The notes beneath the pieces are model-generated. The model did not search any database and had not been told where the DNA came from. It worked only from the letters and a program-made list of their open reading frames with translations. From positions 1-64,000 of the forward strand of contig CAKRES010000007.1 of the NCBI GenBank assembly GCA_934317845.1: a DNA stretch of 64,000 nucleotides, written 5' to 3'. The translations under genes and the position numbers were made by a program. This DNA comes from an uncultured Lachnospiraceae bacterium (GTDB lineage: Bacteria; Bacillota; Clostridia; Lachnospirales; Lachnospiraceae). Position 1 is the first letter of the stretch; every line of letters begins with the position of its first letter. Positions 52,550-60,791 of this stretch are shown here, in pieces.

Positions 52550-53530
52550 ATGAGAATTGGAATTTTAGGATATGGTAATTTAGGAAGAGGGGTAGAATGT
52601 GCGATCAGACAGAACCCGGATATGGAGCTGGTGGCAGTATTTACCAGACGTGCGCCGGACCAGGTTTCTATCTTGACCAAAGAGGCAGCCGTATGCTCGG
52701 TAAATGACGTGGAGCAGTGGACGGATAAGATCGATGTGATGATCCTTTGCGGCGGCAGTGCGACAGATCTTCCGGAACAGACACCAAAGTATGCCAAGCT
52801 GTTCCATGTAGTAGACAGCTTTGATACCCATGCTAATATCCCGGAGCATTTTGCGAAGGTTGATGCAGCGGCAAAGGAGAGCGGACATATTGGCATGATC
52901 TCAGTTGGCTGGGATCCGGGAATGTTTTCTTTGAATCGTATGTATGCGAATGCCATTCTGCCGGAAGGACGCGATTACACGTTCTGGGGCAAGGGAGTCA
53001 GTCAGGGACATTCGGATGCGATCCGGCGCGTAGAGGGCGTAAAGGATGGCAAACAGTATACGATCCCTGTAGAGGCAGCACTGGATGCCGTGAGAAATGG
53101 GGAAGATCCGGAACTTACAACCAGACAGAAGCATACCAGAGAGTGCTTTGTTGTACTGGAGGAAGGTGCTGATCCAAAGAAAGTAGAAGAGGAGATCAAA
53201 ACGATGCCAAACTACTTTGCGGATTATGATACTACCGTACACTTCATCAGTGAAGAAGAATTAAAAGCAGAGCACAGCGGTATTCCACATGGTGGTTTTG
53301 TCATCCGTTCCGGAAAGACCGGATGGGAGAAAGAGCATAAGCACGTGATCGAGTATAGCCTGAAGCTGGATTCTAATCCGGAATTTACTGCGAGTGTGAT
53401 CGTAGCATATGCACGAGCTGCTTATCGTATGGCAGAAGAAGGTCAGTGTGGATGTAAGACAGTATTGGATGTTCCACCGGCGTATTTAAGTGCAAAAGAC
53501 GGACAGACTCTTCGCAAAGAGTTGTTATAA
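52550..53530 (+). CDS. ddh: meso-Diaminopimelate dehydrogenase
   Basis: A 326-residue NADPH enzyme that makes meso-diaminopimelate from tetrahydrodipicolinate in one step, for lysine and peptidoglycan. N-terminal Rossmann motif GILGYGNLGRGVE; family signatures FHVVDSFDTHANIP, SVGWDPGMFSLNRMYANAIL and GKGVSQGHSDAIRRVEGVKD; C-terminal EYSLKLDSNPEFTASVIVAY. Length is normal. TTAGGAGG precedes the ATG. It is a single gene with promoter and terminator. Confidence 0.96.
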   Translation: MRIGILGYGNLGRGVECAIRQNPDMELVAVFTRRAPDQVSILTKEAAVCSVNDVEQWTDKIDVMILCGGSATDLPEQTPKYAKLFHVVDSFDTHANIPEHFAKVDAAAKESGHIGMISVGWDPGMFSLNRMYANAILPEGRDYTFWGKGVSQGHSDAIRRVEGVKDGKQYTIPVEAALDAVRNGEDPELTTRQKHTRECFVVLEEGADPKKVEEEIKTMPNYFADYDTTVHFISEEELKAEHSGIPHGGFVIRSGKTGWEKEHKHVIEYSLKLDSNPEFTASVIVAYARAAYRMAEEGQCGCKTVLDVPPAYLSAKDGQTLRKELL

Positions 53531-53590
53531 AAATGCCGGTCGGTATAACCGGATATATTTGTTTACAGAAATATCTGAATTGATTTCTGA

Positions 53591-53630
53591 ACTGCCCTTT
53601 CCGTAGTTGTAAGGAAAGGGCAGTTTTTTT
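53591..53630 (+). terminator. Terminator of ddh
   Basis: ACTGCCCTTTCC (53591-53602) pairs perfectly with GGAAAGGGCAGT (53613-53624), followed by six T. Confidence 0.95.
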
Positions 53631-53661
53631 GTGATCGATCGGATATGTTGCAACATCTGTC

Positions 53662-53690
53662 TTGTCACCTGTAAAAATATGTGCTATACT
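53662..53690 (+). promoter_or_regulatory. Promoter of the nad operon, probable NiaR target
   Basis: TTGTCA (53662-53667), 17 bases, TATACT (53685-53690). Around the -35 lie CTGTC and TGTCACCTGT elements, similar in base content to NiaR sites, but I cannot align a convincing operator. Control by the operon's own niaR gene is inferred. Confidence 0.6.
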
Positions 53691-53756
53691 TCACCGTAAA
53701 CAAAAAGGAAACAGGTGGCAGCAGCTCATTTTACGCTGTCAGGAAAGGATGTTTTT

Positions 53757-54674
53757 ATGAACGAAGACAAGATACAACAGATTAAGGCATTGAAAGAAGA
53801 AAAAAATGCTGTGATTTTAGCCCACTATTATGTGAAGCCGGAGGTACAGGCGATCGCAGATTATATTGGCGATTCCTTTTACTTAAGCAAGCTGGCGGTA
53901 AGCCTTGACAATCCGGTCATCGTCTTTTGCGGTGTCTCTTTTATGGGGGAGAGTGCCAAGCTTTTAAATCCGGAGAAAACGGTGCTGATGCCGGAGCCGA
54001 CCGCAGACTGCCCGATGGCGCATATGGTGACGGAGCAGGTGGTAGAGCAGGCAAGAAAGACATATGAGGATCTGGCTGTTGTCTGTTATATCAATTCAAC
54101 TGCAGAGATCAAATCATGGTCGGATGTCTGTGTGACATCGGCAAATGCGGTAAAGATCGTTAAGAATCTGCCGAATAAAAACATTCTGTTCATTCCGGAC
54201 CGAAACCTCGGACATTATGTGGCAAGTCAGGTGCCGGACAAACATTTTATCTATAATGAAGGCTTCTGCCCACGACACGAATATATGTCTGCCGATGAGA
54301 TCAAAGAAGCCAAAGCGGCACATCCGGATGCCAAAGTGCTGGTACATCCGGAATGTAATCCTGACATTATCAAGCTGGCGGATTACATTGGTTCCACGAG
54401 CGGTATTATCAATTATGCAAAGGAACACAAAGAGGAGAAGGAGTTCATTATCGGAACGGTAGTCGGTGTCATTTACAAACTGGAAGAGGAACGACCGGAT
54501 GCTGCTTTTTATTTCCCAAAAACAGAGCCGGTATGTGTCAATATGGATAAGATCACGCTCGATCATGTGATCCATGTCTTAGAGACCGGGGAAAATGAGG
54601 TTTCTCTCCCGCCAAAAGAACATGAGGAAAAAGCAAAAGAAGCATTACACCAGATGCTTTTGCTTGCAAAATAG
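53757..54674 (+). CDS. nadA: Quinolinate synthase
   Basis: A 305-residue enzyme that condenses iminoaspartate with dihydroxyacetone phosphate to quinolinate, using a [4Fe-4S] cluster. Family motifs: ILAHYYVKPEVQAIADYIGD, FCGVSFMGESAKLL, PDRNLGHYVA, VHPECNPDI and GSTSGIINYA. The three cluster cysteines are in FCGVSF, PECNP and EPVCVNM. ATG 53757 has AGGAAAGGATG; the in-frame GTG at 53715 has weaker support. First gene of the NAD operon. Confidence 0.96.
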   Translation: MNEDKIQQIKALKEEKNAVILAHYYVKPEVQAIADYIGDSFYLSKLAVSLDNPVIVFCGVSFMGESAKLLNPEKTVLMPEPTADCPMAHMVTEQVVEQARKTYEDLAVVCYINSTAEIKSWSDVCVTSANAVKIVKNLPNKNILFIPDRNLGHYVASQVPDKHFIYNEGFCPRHEYMSADEIKEAKAAHPDAKVLVHPECNPDIIKLADYIGSTSGIINYAKEHKEEKEFIIGTVVGVIYKLEEERPDAAFYFPKTEPVCVNMDKITLDHVIHVLETGENEVSLPPKEHEEKAKEALHQMLLLAK

Positions 54675-54693
54675 AGGAAGTCAGGTGAATGAT

Positions 54694-55908
54694 ATGAAGC
54701 AGCAATATTATGATGTGGTCATTGTAGGATGTGGCGTAGGTGGACTTTACACCGCCCTTCATCTGCCGAGTGATACCCGGATTCTGATGCTGTCCAAGGA
54801 GGAATTGAAAACGTGTGACTCCATGCTGGCACAGGGCGGGATCTGTGTGCTGCGGGATGAAGATGATTACGATTCTTACTTTGAAGACACGATGCGTGCC
54901 GGACATTATGAAAACCGGAAAGAAAGTGTAGATATCATGATACGGGGAAGCCGGGATGTGATCAACACACTGTTGTCCTTAGGTGTGGAGTTTGAAAAGG
55001 ATGAAAAAGGAAATCTGTGCTATACGAAGGAGGGCGCACATTCCAAACCGCGTATTTGTTTTCATGAGGACATTACCGGAGAAGCAATCACAACAAAGCT
55101 TTTAAAAGCAGTGAAGGAGTGTCCGAATGTCACGATCAAAGAATTCATGACGATGACGGACATTATCGAGCAGGACAAGGAATGTGTTGGTGTTTTGGCT
55201 AAGGATGTACAGGGAAAGGAATATGAATTCCTGGCAGAGGATGTAGTACTTGCTACCGGCGGAATCGGCGGACTTTATAAACATTCCACGAATTTCCCGA
55301 TCTTAACCGGAGATGGCTGCAGTGTCGCAGAAAAACATGGCGTTGAACTGGAGCATATGGACTACATTCAGATCCATCCGACCTGCCTTTACAGTGACAA
55401 ACCGGGGCGCAGCTTTTTGATCACGGAATCCGCCAGAGGAGAAGGTGCGGTGCTGCTCAATCATAAAGGAGAGCGGTTTACCGATGAATTACAGCCACGG
55501 GATATTGTAGCAGCCGCCATCAAAGCGGAAATGGAAAAAGAGGGCGTGGAATATGAGTACCTTTCCTTTGCACCGATCGATCCGGAGGAAGTCGTCAGAC
55601 ATTTTCCTCATATTTACGAGCACTGTTTGGAAGAAGGATATGATATACTAAAAGAGCCGATCCCGATCGTTCCGGCACAGCATTATTTTATGGGAGGGAT
55701 CCATGTGGACTCCAATTCCAAAACAACGATGGAGCATCTGTATGCCGTCGGGGAAACGAGCTGTAACGGAGTACACGGAAAAAATCGGCTTGCAAGTAAC
55801 AGTTTATTAGAAAGTCTGGTATTTGCCAAACGTGCAGCCAGAGAGATTACAAATACACAGAAAGGAACAAAAGAATATGAATCCAATTACTATGCAATTA
55901 GTTGCTGA
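54694..55908 (+). CDS. nadB: L-aspartate oxidase, short form
   Basis: A 404-residue flavoprotein making iminoaspartate for NadA. FAD-binding motif VIVGCGVGGLYTALH at the front; LAQGGICVL, MRAGHYENRKESVDIM, and the succinate-dehydrogenase-like HIQIHPTCLY-type and SNSLLESLVFAKRAAREI patterns follow. The enzyme of E. coli has about 540 residues, so the C-terminal helical domain is absent here, as in some clostridial proteins. ATG 54694 has AGGTGA close by. It ends inside nadC. Confidence 0.93.
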   Translation: MKQQYYDVVIVGCGVGGLYTALHLPSDTRILMLSKEELKTCDSMLAQGGICVLRDEDDYDSYFEDTMRAGHYENRKESVDIMIRGSRDVINTLLSLGVEFEKDEKGNLCYTKEGAHSKPRICFHEDITGEAITTKLLKAVKECPNVTIKEFMTMTDIIEQDKECVGVLAKDVQGKEYEFLAEDVVLATGGIGGLYKHSTNFPILTGDGCSVAEKHGVELEHMDYIQIHPTCLYSDKPGRSFLITESARGEGAVLLNHKGERFTDELQPRDIVAAAIKAEMEKEGVEYEYLSFAPIDPEEVVRHFPHIYEHCLEEGYDILKEPIPIVPAQHYFMGGIHVDSNSKTTMEHLYAVGETSCNGVHGKNRLASNSLLESLVFAKRAAREITNTQKGTKEYESNYYAISC

Positions 55909-56737
55909 CAAATACATTAAAATGGCATTAGAGGAGGATATTAGCAGCGAGGACGTGTCCACTAACGCCGTGATGCCGGATAAAAAGCTGGGGGAGGTGT
56001 CGTTGATCGCCAAAGAGGATGGTATTATTGCCGGACTTTCCATTTTTGAACGGGTATTTACGATGCTGGATGCACAGACTGTAGTAGAATTTCAGGATGG
56101 TGTCAGAGATGGCGCACATGTGACAAACGGACAGGTGATGGCAGTGGTACGGGGAGATATAAGAGTACTGCTTTCCGGAGAGCGCACGGCTCTTAATTAC
56201 CTGCAGCGGTTAAGTGGAATTGCCACTTATACCAGTCAGGTTGCCAAGCTGCTTGAGGGAAGTCATACCAAGCTTTTGGATACAAGAAAAACAACACCGG
56301 GCATGCGTATTTTTGAAAAATATGCAGTGCGTGTCGGCGGAGGTAACAACCACCGCTACAATCTCTCAGACGGTGTGCTGTTAAAGGATAATCACATCGA
56401 CGCCGCAGGTGGTGTTGCAAATGCTATTAAAATGGCGAAGGAGTATGCCCCATTTGTCCGCAAGATCGAGGTGGAAACAGAGTCTTTGGAGATGGTGAAG
56501 GAAGCCGTGGAAGCTGGTGCCGACATTATCATGCTTGATAATATGACACCGGAACAGATGAAGGAAGCGATCGACGTGATCGGTGGGCGTGCCGAGACAG
56601 AGTGTTCCGGCAACATCACAAAGGAAAATATCAAAACGATCACAGCCCTTGGAGTAGATTACGTTTCCAGTGGGGCTCTGACACACTCCGCACCGATCTT
56701 AGATATCAGTCTGAAGCATTTAACTGTGATCGAATAG
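55877..56737 (+). CDS. nadC: Nicotinate-nucleotide pyrophosphorylase (carboxylating)
   Basis: A 286-residue enzyme turning quinolinate and PRPP into nicotinate mononucleotide. Typical segments: ALEEDISSEDVSTNAVMPDK, SGERTALNYLQRLSGIATYT, LDTRKTTPGMRIFEKYAVRV, GGGNNHRYNLSDGVLLKDNH, VEVETESLEM-like and IMLDNMTPEQMKEA. The ATG at 55877 behind AAAGGAAC lies 32 bases before the nadB stop, giving coupled translation. Confidence 0.96.
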   Translation: MNPITMQLVADKYIKMALEEDISSEDVSTNAVMPDKKLGEVSLIAKEDGIIAGLSIFERVFTMLDAQTVVEFQDGVRDGAHVTNGQVMAVVRGDIRVLLSGERTALNYLQRLSGIATYTSQVAKLLEGSHTKLLDTRKTTPGMRIFEKYAVRVGGGNNHRYNLSDGVLLKDNHIDAAGGVANAIKMAKEYAPFVRKIEVETESLEMVKEAVEAGADIIMLDNMTPEQMKEAIDVIGGRAETECSGNITKENIKTITALGVDYVSSGALTHSAPILDISLKHLTVIE

Positions 56738-56753
56738 AGCAGGAGTGAACGGT

Positions 56754-57308
56754 ATGGGTAAAGAACAGCAAACAGGAGAACAGCGGAGAAAACAACTTCT
56801 TGACCTGCTGCGCCAGTCTGCCTCGCCGCTTTCCGGGGCAGCGTTAGGGGAAAAGACCGGAGTAAGCCGTCAGGTTGTCGTACAGGATATTGCCCTGCTC
56901 CGCACGAAAGGGATCCGCATTGTGTCGACGGCGCGCGGCTATGTGCTTGTGGAAGAACAGAAGCAGCCGGAGCGTACCTTTAAGGTCTGTCATACGAACG
57001 AGCAGGTTGCTGATGAGCTGCAGACGATGGTAGATTATGGTGGGGAAGTTGTGGATGTCATGGTCAATCACAGAACTTACGGCAAGGTGACAGCACCATT
57101 GCACGTCAAAAGTCGTCGGGATGTACAGAACTTCCTGGATGATTTAAAGAGCAGCAAATCCTCTCTTTTATTAAATATCACAAGCGGATATCATTTTCAT
57201 ACGGTGCGTGCCGAGAGTGAGGAGATCTTAGACGAGATCGAACAGGCACTAAAAGACAAGGGATATTTAGTGGAACGTCTTGCCTATGAGCTGGCGCAGG
57301 AATCCTAA
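56754..57308 (+). CDS. niaR: Niacin-responsive repressor with 3H domain
   Basis: A 184-residue regulator: N-terminal helix-turn-helix (LLRQSASPLSGAALGEKTGV, SRQVVVQDIALLRTKG) and a C-terminal 3H domain whose three histidines appear in VNHRTYGKV, PLHVKSRRDV and GYHFHTVRAES. The 3H domain binds nicotinate and metal, and the protein represses NAD synthesis genes, so this operon is autoregulated. ATG 56754 has AGGAGTG; an earlier GTG at 56745 is worse. Also known as YrxA. Confidence 0.93.
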   Translation: MGKEQQTGEQRRKQLLDLLRQSASPLSGAALGEKTGVSRQVVVQDIALLRTKGIRIVSTARGYVLVEEQKQPERTFKVCHTNEQVADELQTMVDYGGEVVDVMVNHRTYGKVTAPLHVKSRRDVQNFLDDLKSSKSSLLLNITSGYHFHTVRAESEEILDEIEQALKDKGYLVERLAYELAQES

Positions 57309-57367
57309 ACGAGAAAAATTATAACAAAAAATTTCACTTTTCTAGTGTAATTTACGAAAGAATCGTG

Positions 57368-57430
57368 TATAATGAACGCGATAGGGTAAAATTTACCCGG
57401 TTGGTAGGTTACCAAGCCCGTTATTACGGG
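57368..57430 (+). promoter_or_regulatory. pckA -10 element and three-hairpin leader
   Basis: TATAAT at 57368-57373 is the likely -10 element (-35 weak). The leader then holds three back-to-back hairpins: GGGTAAA/TTTACCC (57384-57398), TTGGTA/TACCAA with GG/CC base (57399-57418) and CCCGT/ACGGG (57417-57430). There is no T tract, so this is not a terminator; it may stabilise the mRNA or bind a regulator. No known riboswitch is recognised. Confidence 0.55.
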
Positions 57431-57468
57431 TGATAAATAATATTATAAAGTAAAGGAGTAAGGTAAAA

Positions 57469-59082
57469 ATGGCAAACATTGATTTAAGCAAGTACGGTAT
57501 TACCGGAACGACAGAGATCGTTTACAATCCTTCTTACGATGTATTATTCGAAGAAGAGACCAAGTCTTCCAACGAAGGTTATGAGGTTGGTCAGAACACA
57601 GAGTTAGATGCAGTGAACGTTAAGACAGGTATCTACACCGGTCGTTCTCCTAAAGATAAGTTCATCGTAGAAGATGAGAACTCTAAGGACACTGTATGGT
57701 GGAATTCTGCAGAATATCCAAATGACAACCACAAGATGTCAGAGAAAGCATGGGCTGCAGTAAAAGACATTGCAAAGAAAGAGCTTTCTAATAAAAAGTT
57801 ATATGTAGTAGATGCCTTCTGTGGTGCAAACAAAGACACCCGTATGGCAGTTCGTTTCATCGTTGAGGTTGCTTGGCAGGCTCACTTTGTAACAAACATG
57901 TTCATCAAGCCAACCGCAGAAGAGTTAAAAGACTTCGAGCCGAATTTTGTTGTTTACAATGCGTCTAAGGCTAAGGTTGAGAATTACAAAGAGTTAGGAT
58001 TAAACTCTGAGACATGTGTTGCATTCAACATTACAAGCAAAGAGCAGGTTATCATCAATACATGGTACGGTGGAGAGATGAAGAAGGGTATGTTCTCTAT
58101 GATGAACTACTTCTTACCATTAAAGGGTATAGCTTCTATGCACTGTTCTGCAAATACCGATAAGGAAGGTAAGAACACAGCAGTATTCTTCGGTCTTTCC
58201 GGAACTGGTAAGACAACCTTATCTACAGATCCAAAACGTCTTCTGATCGGTGATGATGAGCACGGTTGGGATGACAACGGTGTATTCAACTTCGAGGGTG
58301 GATGCTACGCAAAGGTAATCGGTCTGGACAAAGAGTCTGAGCCGGATATCTACAATGCGATCAGAAGAGATGCATTATTAGAGAACGTTACTGTTGCTGC
58401 TGACGGTAAGATCGACTTTGAAGATAAGAGCGTAACAGAGAACACTCGTGTTTCTTATCCGATTGATCACATCGAGAATATCGTAGCAAATGTAAACGGT
58501 ATCTCTGCAGGTCCTGCTGCAAAGAACGTAATCTTCTTATCTGCAGATGCATTTGGAGTACTTCCTCCAGTATCTATCCTGACACCAGAGCAGACACAGT
58601 ACTACTTCTTATCAGGATTTACTGCAAAATTAGCAGGTACAGAGCGTGGAATCACAGAGCCTACTCCTACTTTCTCTGCATGTTTCGGACAGGCATTCTT
58701 AGAGTTACACCCAACCAAATATGGTGAGGAGCTCGTTAAGAAGATGAAGAAGAGTGGTGCTAAGGCATACCTTGTAAATACCGGATGGAACGGAACTGGT
58801 AAGCGTATCACGATCAAGGATACTCGTGGAATCATCGACGCTATCTTAAGTGGTGCGATCAACGAAGCACCTACAAAGAAGATCCCTATGTTCAACTTTG
58901 AGGTTCCAACAGAACTTCCAGGTGTTGACAGCGGTATCTTAGATCCTCGCGACACTTATGCAGATCCTACTGAGTGGGAGACAAAGGCAAAAGACTTAGC
59001 TGCTCGTTTCGTTAAGAACTTCAAGAAGTACGAGACAAACGATGCTGGTAAAGCATTAGTTGCTGCTGGTCCTGAGGCATAA
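57469..59082 (+). CDS. pckA: Phosphoenolpyruvate carboxykinase (ATP)
   Basis: A 537-residue enzyme interconverting oxaloacetate and phosphoenolpyruvate with ATP. Motifs: TGRSPKDKFIVED, the PEPCK loop GGEMKKGMFSMMNYFLPLKG, the kinase P-loop GLSGTGKTTLSTDP (about 242), metal site LIGDDEHGWDDNGVFNFEGG and ITEPTPTFSACFG. In anaerobes it often fixes CO2 towards succinate or malate. Codons are strongly biased (many AAC, TTC, GAG, CGT), which suggests very high expression. AAAGGAG precedes the ATG. Confidence 0.97.
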   Translation: MANIDLSKYGITGTTEIVYNPSYDVLFEEETKSSNEGYEVGQNTELDAVNVKTGIYTGRSPKDKFIVEDENSKDTVWWNSAEYPNDNHKMSEKAWAAVKDIAKKELSNKKLYVVDAFCGANKDTRMAVRFIVEVAWQAHFVTNMFIKPTAEELKDFEPNFVVYNASKAKVENYKELGLNSETCVAFNITSKEQVIINTWYGGEMKKGMFSMMNYFLPLKGIASMHCSANTDKEGKNTAVFFGLSGTGKTTLSTDPKRLLIGDDEHGWDDNGVFNFEGGCYAKVIGLDKESEPDIYNAIRRDALLENVTVAADGKIDFEDKSVTENTRVSYPIDHIENIVANVNGISAGPAAKNVIFLSADAFGVLPPVSILTPEQTQYYFLSGFTAKLAGTERGITEPTPTFSACFGQAFLELHPTKYGEELVKKMKKSGAKAYLVNTGWNGTGKRITIKDTRGIIDAILSGAINEAPTKKIPMFNFEVPTELPGVDSGILDPRDTYADPTEWETKAKDLAARFVKNFKKYETNDAGKALVAAGPEA

Positions 59083-59115
59083 GAAACGTCTTGACTTGAT
59101 TGATTTGAACTGATT

Positions 59116-59161
59116 ATAAGCTGCTATCGTTATGTTGCATGATGATAGTAGCTTATTTTTG
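59116..59161 (+). terminator. Terminator of pckA
   Basis: ATAAGCTGCTATC pairs with GATAGTAGCTTAT (one G-U pair) and is followed by TTTTG. Confidence 0.85.
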
Positions 59162-59252
59162 TAGTAAAAGTCCGGCAGGCATCCGTAGGTCTGCATGATG
59201 TGGAAAAGATATGATACAGGCATGGTAAGGTATAAAAAACAGGAGAGAAAGT

Positions 59253-59975
59253 ATGGTCAGGATTGCGACAATCAGAACCGATTTTAAAGAGAAATTCGGA
59301 CTGCCACGCCAGAGTGGATTAGTGCCGGAGCTGACCGGTCGGATCGTATTTGAACCGGCATACCGGAATCCGCAGGCGTTAAAGGGACTGTCAGATTTTT
59401 CTCATTTGTGGATCATCTGGGAATGTTCGATGGCACAGAAAAAGCAGGGGCAGGGAAAGCGGAAAAAAGAATCCCAGCAGGAAACACAAAAAGCCCCTCA
59501 CTGGAATGCCATGGTAAAGCCACCCCGGTTAGGCGGAAATGAAAAAATGGGCGTGTTTGCCACCCGTTCCCCGTTTCGTCCTAATCCGATTGGGCTTTCC
59601 TGTGTTAAGATCGATCAGATCAAAGAAACAGAAAAAGAAGGAACGGTGATCTTTGTCAGTGGAATTGATCTGCTAGACGGCACTCCGATCTATGACATCA
59701 AACCATATCTTCCCTATACGGACAGTCATCCGGAAGCAACCTCCGGGTTTGCGGGGGAAGTCTATGCACATGCACTTGATGTTGTATTTCCGAAAGAGCT
59801 GCTCTTACGGATTCCAGAGGAAAAACGTCCTGGGGCAATGGGATTATTACGACAGGATCCACGTCCGGCATATCAGGATGAGGAAGACCGGATCTACGGC
59901 GTTTCTTACGCTGGATTCAACATCCGCTTTCAGGTGAAGAATGAACGGTTGACTGTTATAGAGGTAGAAGAATAA
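59253..59975 (+). CDS. trmO: tRNA N6-threonylcarbamoyladenosine methyltransferase
   Basis: A 240-residue TrmO/TsaA-type protein which methylates t6A37 in tRNA with S-adenosylmethionine. Motifs: GLPRQSGLVPELTGRIVF, DFSHLWIIWECS, the conserved MGVFATRSPFRPNPIGLSCV, VSGIDLLDGTPIYDIKPYLP, and a C-terminal extension to QDPRPAYQDEEDRIYGVSY. The glutamine/lysine-rich insert at about 64-85 is longer than in short family members. AGGAGAG precedes the ATG. Confidence 0.93.
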   Translation: MVRIATIRTDFKEKFGLPRQSGLVPELTGRIVFEPAYRNPQALKGLSDFSHLWIIWECSMAQKKQGQGKRKKESQQETQKAPHWNAMVKPPRLGGNEKMGVFATRSPFRPNPIGLSCVKIDQIKETEKEGTVIFVSGIDLLDGTPIYDIKPYLPYTDSHPEATSGFAGEVYAHALDVVFPKELLLRIPEEKRPGAMGLLRQDPRPAYQDEEDRIYGVSYAGFNIRFQVKNERLTVIEVEE

Positions 59976-60005
59976 GCTGCGAAAAGGAGAAAGAAGCGTA
60001 ATCAT

Positions 60006-60773
60006 ATGGAAGAAAAAAAGAAACCAAAAATTCTGGCGGTAGCCGGAAAAGGGGGCGTCGGAAAAACATCTCTTGCCGCTGCTCTTGTGAAAAAACTGGT
60101 GGAAACAAAAAAGAATGCCAAAATACTGGCAATTGATGCAGATCCGGCGGTAGGACTTTCAACTGTCCTCCATGTCCCGGTGAAGACAACGATTGATGAT
60201 ATCAGAAAACAAGTTGTTGCCACTGTAAAGGATGGTGATACGAAAACTGCGTTAGAGCTTTTGTCAGATGCCAAATATGAGATTTATGATGCGATCGTAG
60301 AACAGGACGGCTATGCATTTATTGCGATCGGGCGACCGGAAGCGGCAGGCTGTTACTGCAAGATCAATTCCTATTTAAAGGAAGTGATCACGATGCTGTC
60401 TTCCCGGTTTGATTATGTCGTGATCGATGGAGAGGCAGGAATTGAGCAGATCAACCGCCGCGTGATGGAGAAGGTAACCCACCTGATCTGTGTGACAGAT
60501 GCCAGTAAAAAAGGTTGTCAGGTAGTAAAGACGATCAAACAAGTTGCAGATGAGCTGGTGATGTATGAAAAGATCGGAGTAGTGGCGAACCGCCTTCCAA
60601 GCCGGGATGTCGTGGAACATATGGAGCTTTCCGAACTTCCTCTGCTCGCTGCCATTTTATCGGATGAGGCACTGGCACTGTGTGATATGAAGGGAGACAA
60701 TGTCTTTACACTTCCAGAGGATGCCGAGATTGTAAAAGGAGCCGGACTGGTGTTAAAACAGCTGGAAATATAA
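60006..60773 (+). CDS. CooC/MinD-like P-loop ATPase
   Basis: A 255-residue ATPase of the MinD/CooC class: deviant P-loop AGKGGVGKTSLAAAL (about 14-22), LAIDADPAVGLSTVLHVP, the CooC-type GRPEAAGCYCKINSYLKE with its Cys pair near 115-118, and YVVIDGEAGIEQINRRVMEK. CooC proteins load nickel or other metal cofactors into enzymes. Here no CO dehydrogenase follows; instead an HgdB-like iron-sulfur protein does. A role in cofactor insertion or reduction of that partner is inferred. GAAAAGGAG stands before the ATG. Confidence 0.85.
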   Translation: MEEKKKPKILAVAGKGGVGKTSLAAALVKKLVETKKNAKILAIDADPAVGLSTVLHVPVKTTIDDIRKQVVATVKDGDTKTALELLSDAKYEIYDAIVEQDGYAFIAIGRPEAAGCYCKINSYLKEVITMLSSRFDYVVIDGEAGIEQINRRVMEKVTHLICVTDASKKGCQVVKTIKQVADELVMYEKIGVVANRLPSRDVVEHMELSELPLLAAILSDEALALCDMKGDNVFTLPEDAEIVKGAGLVLKQLEI

Positions 60774-60791
60774 CAGAAAAAGGATGTGCCT

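Noticed and set aside
60006..60773. CO dehydrogenase maturation gene cooC proper
   Set aside because: No cooS/acsA gene in the window; only class-level similarity can be stated, so no gene symbol is given.
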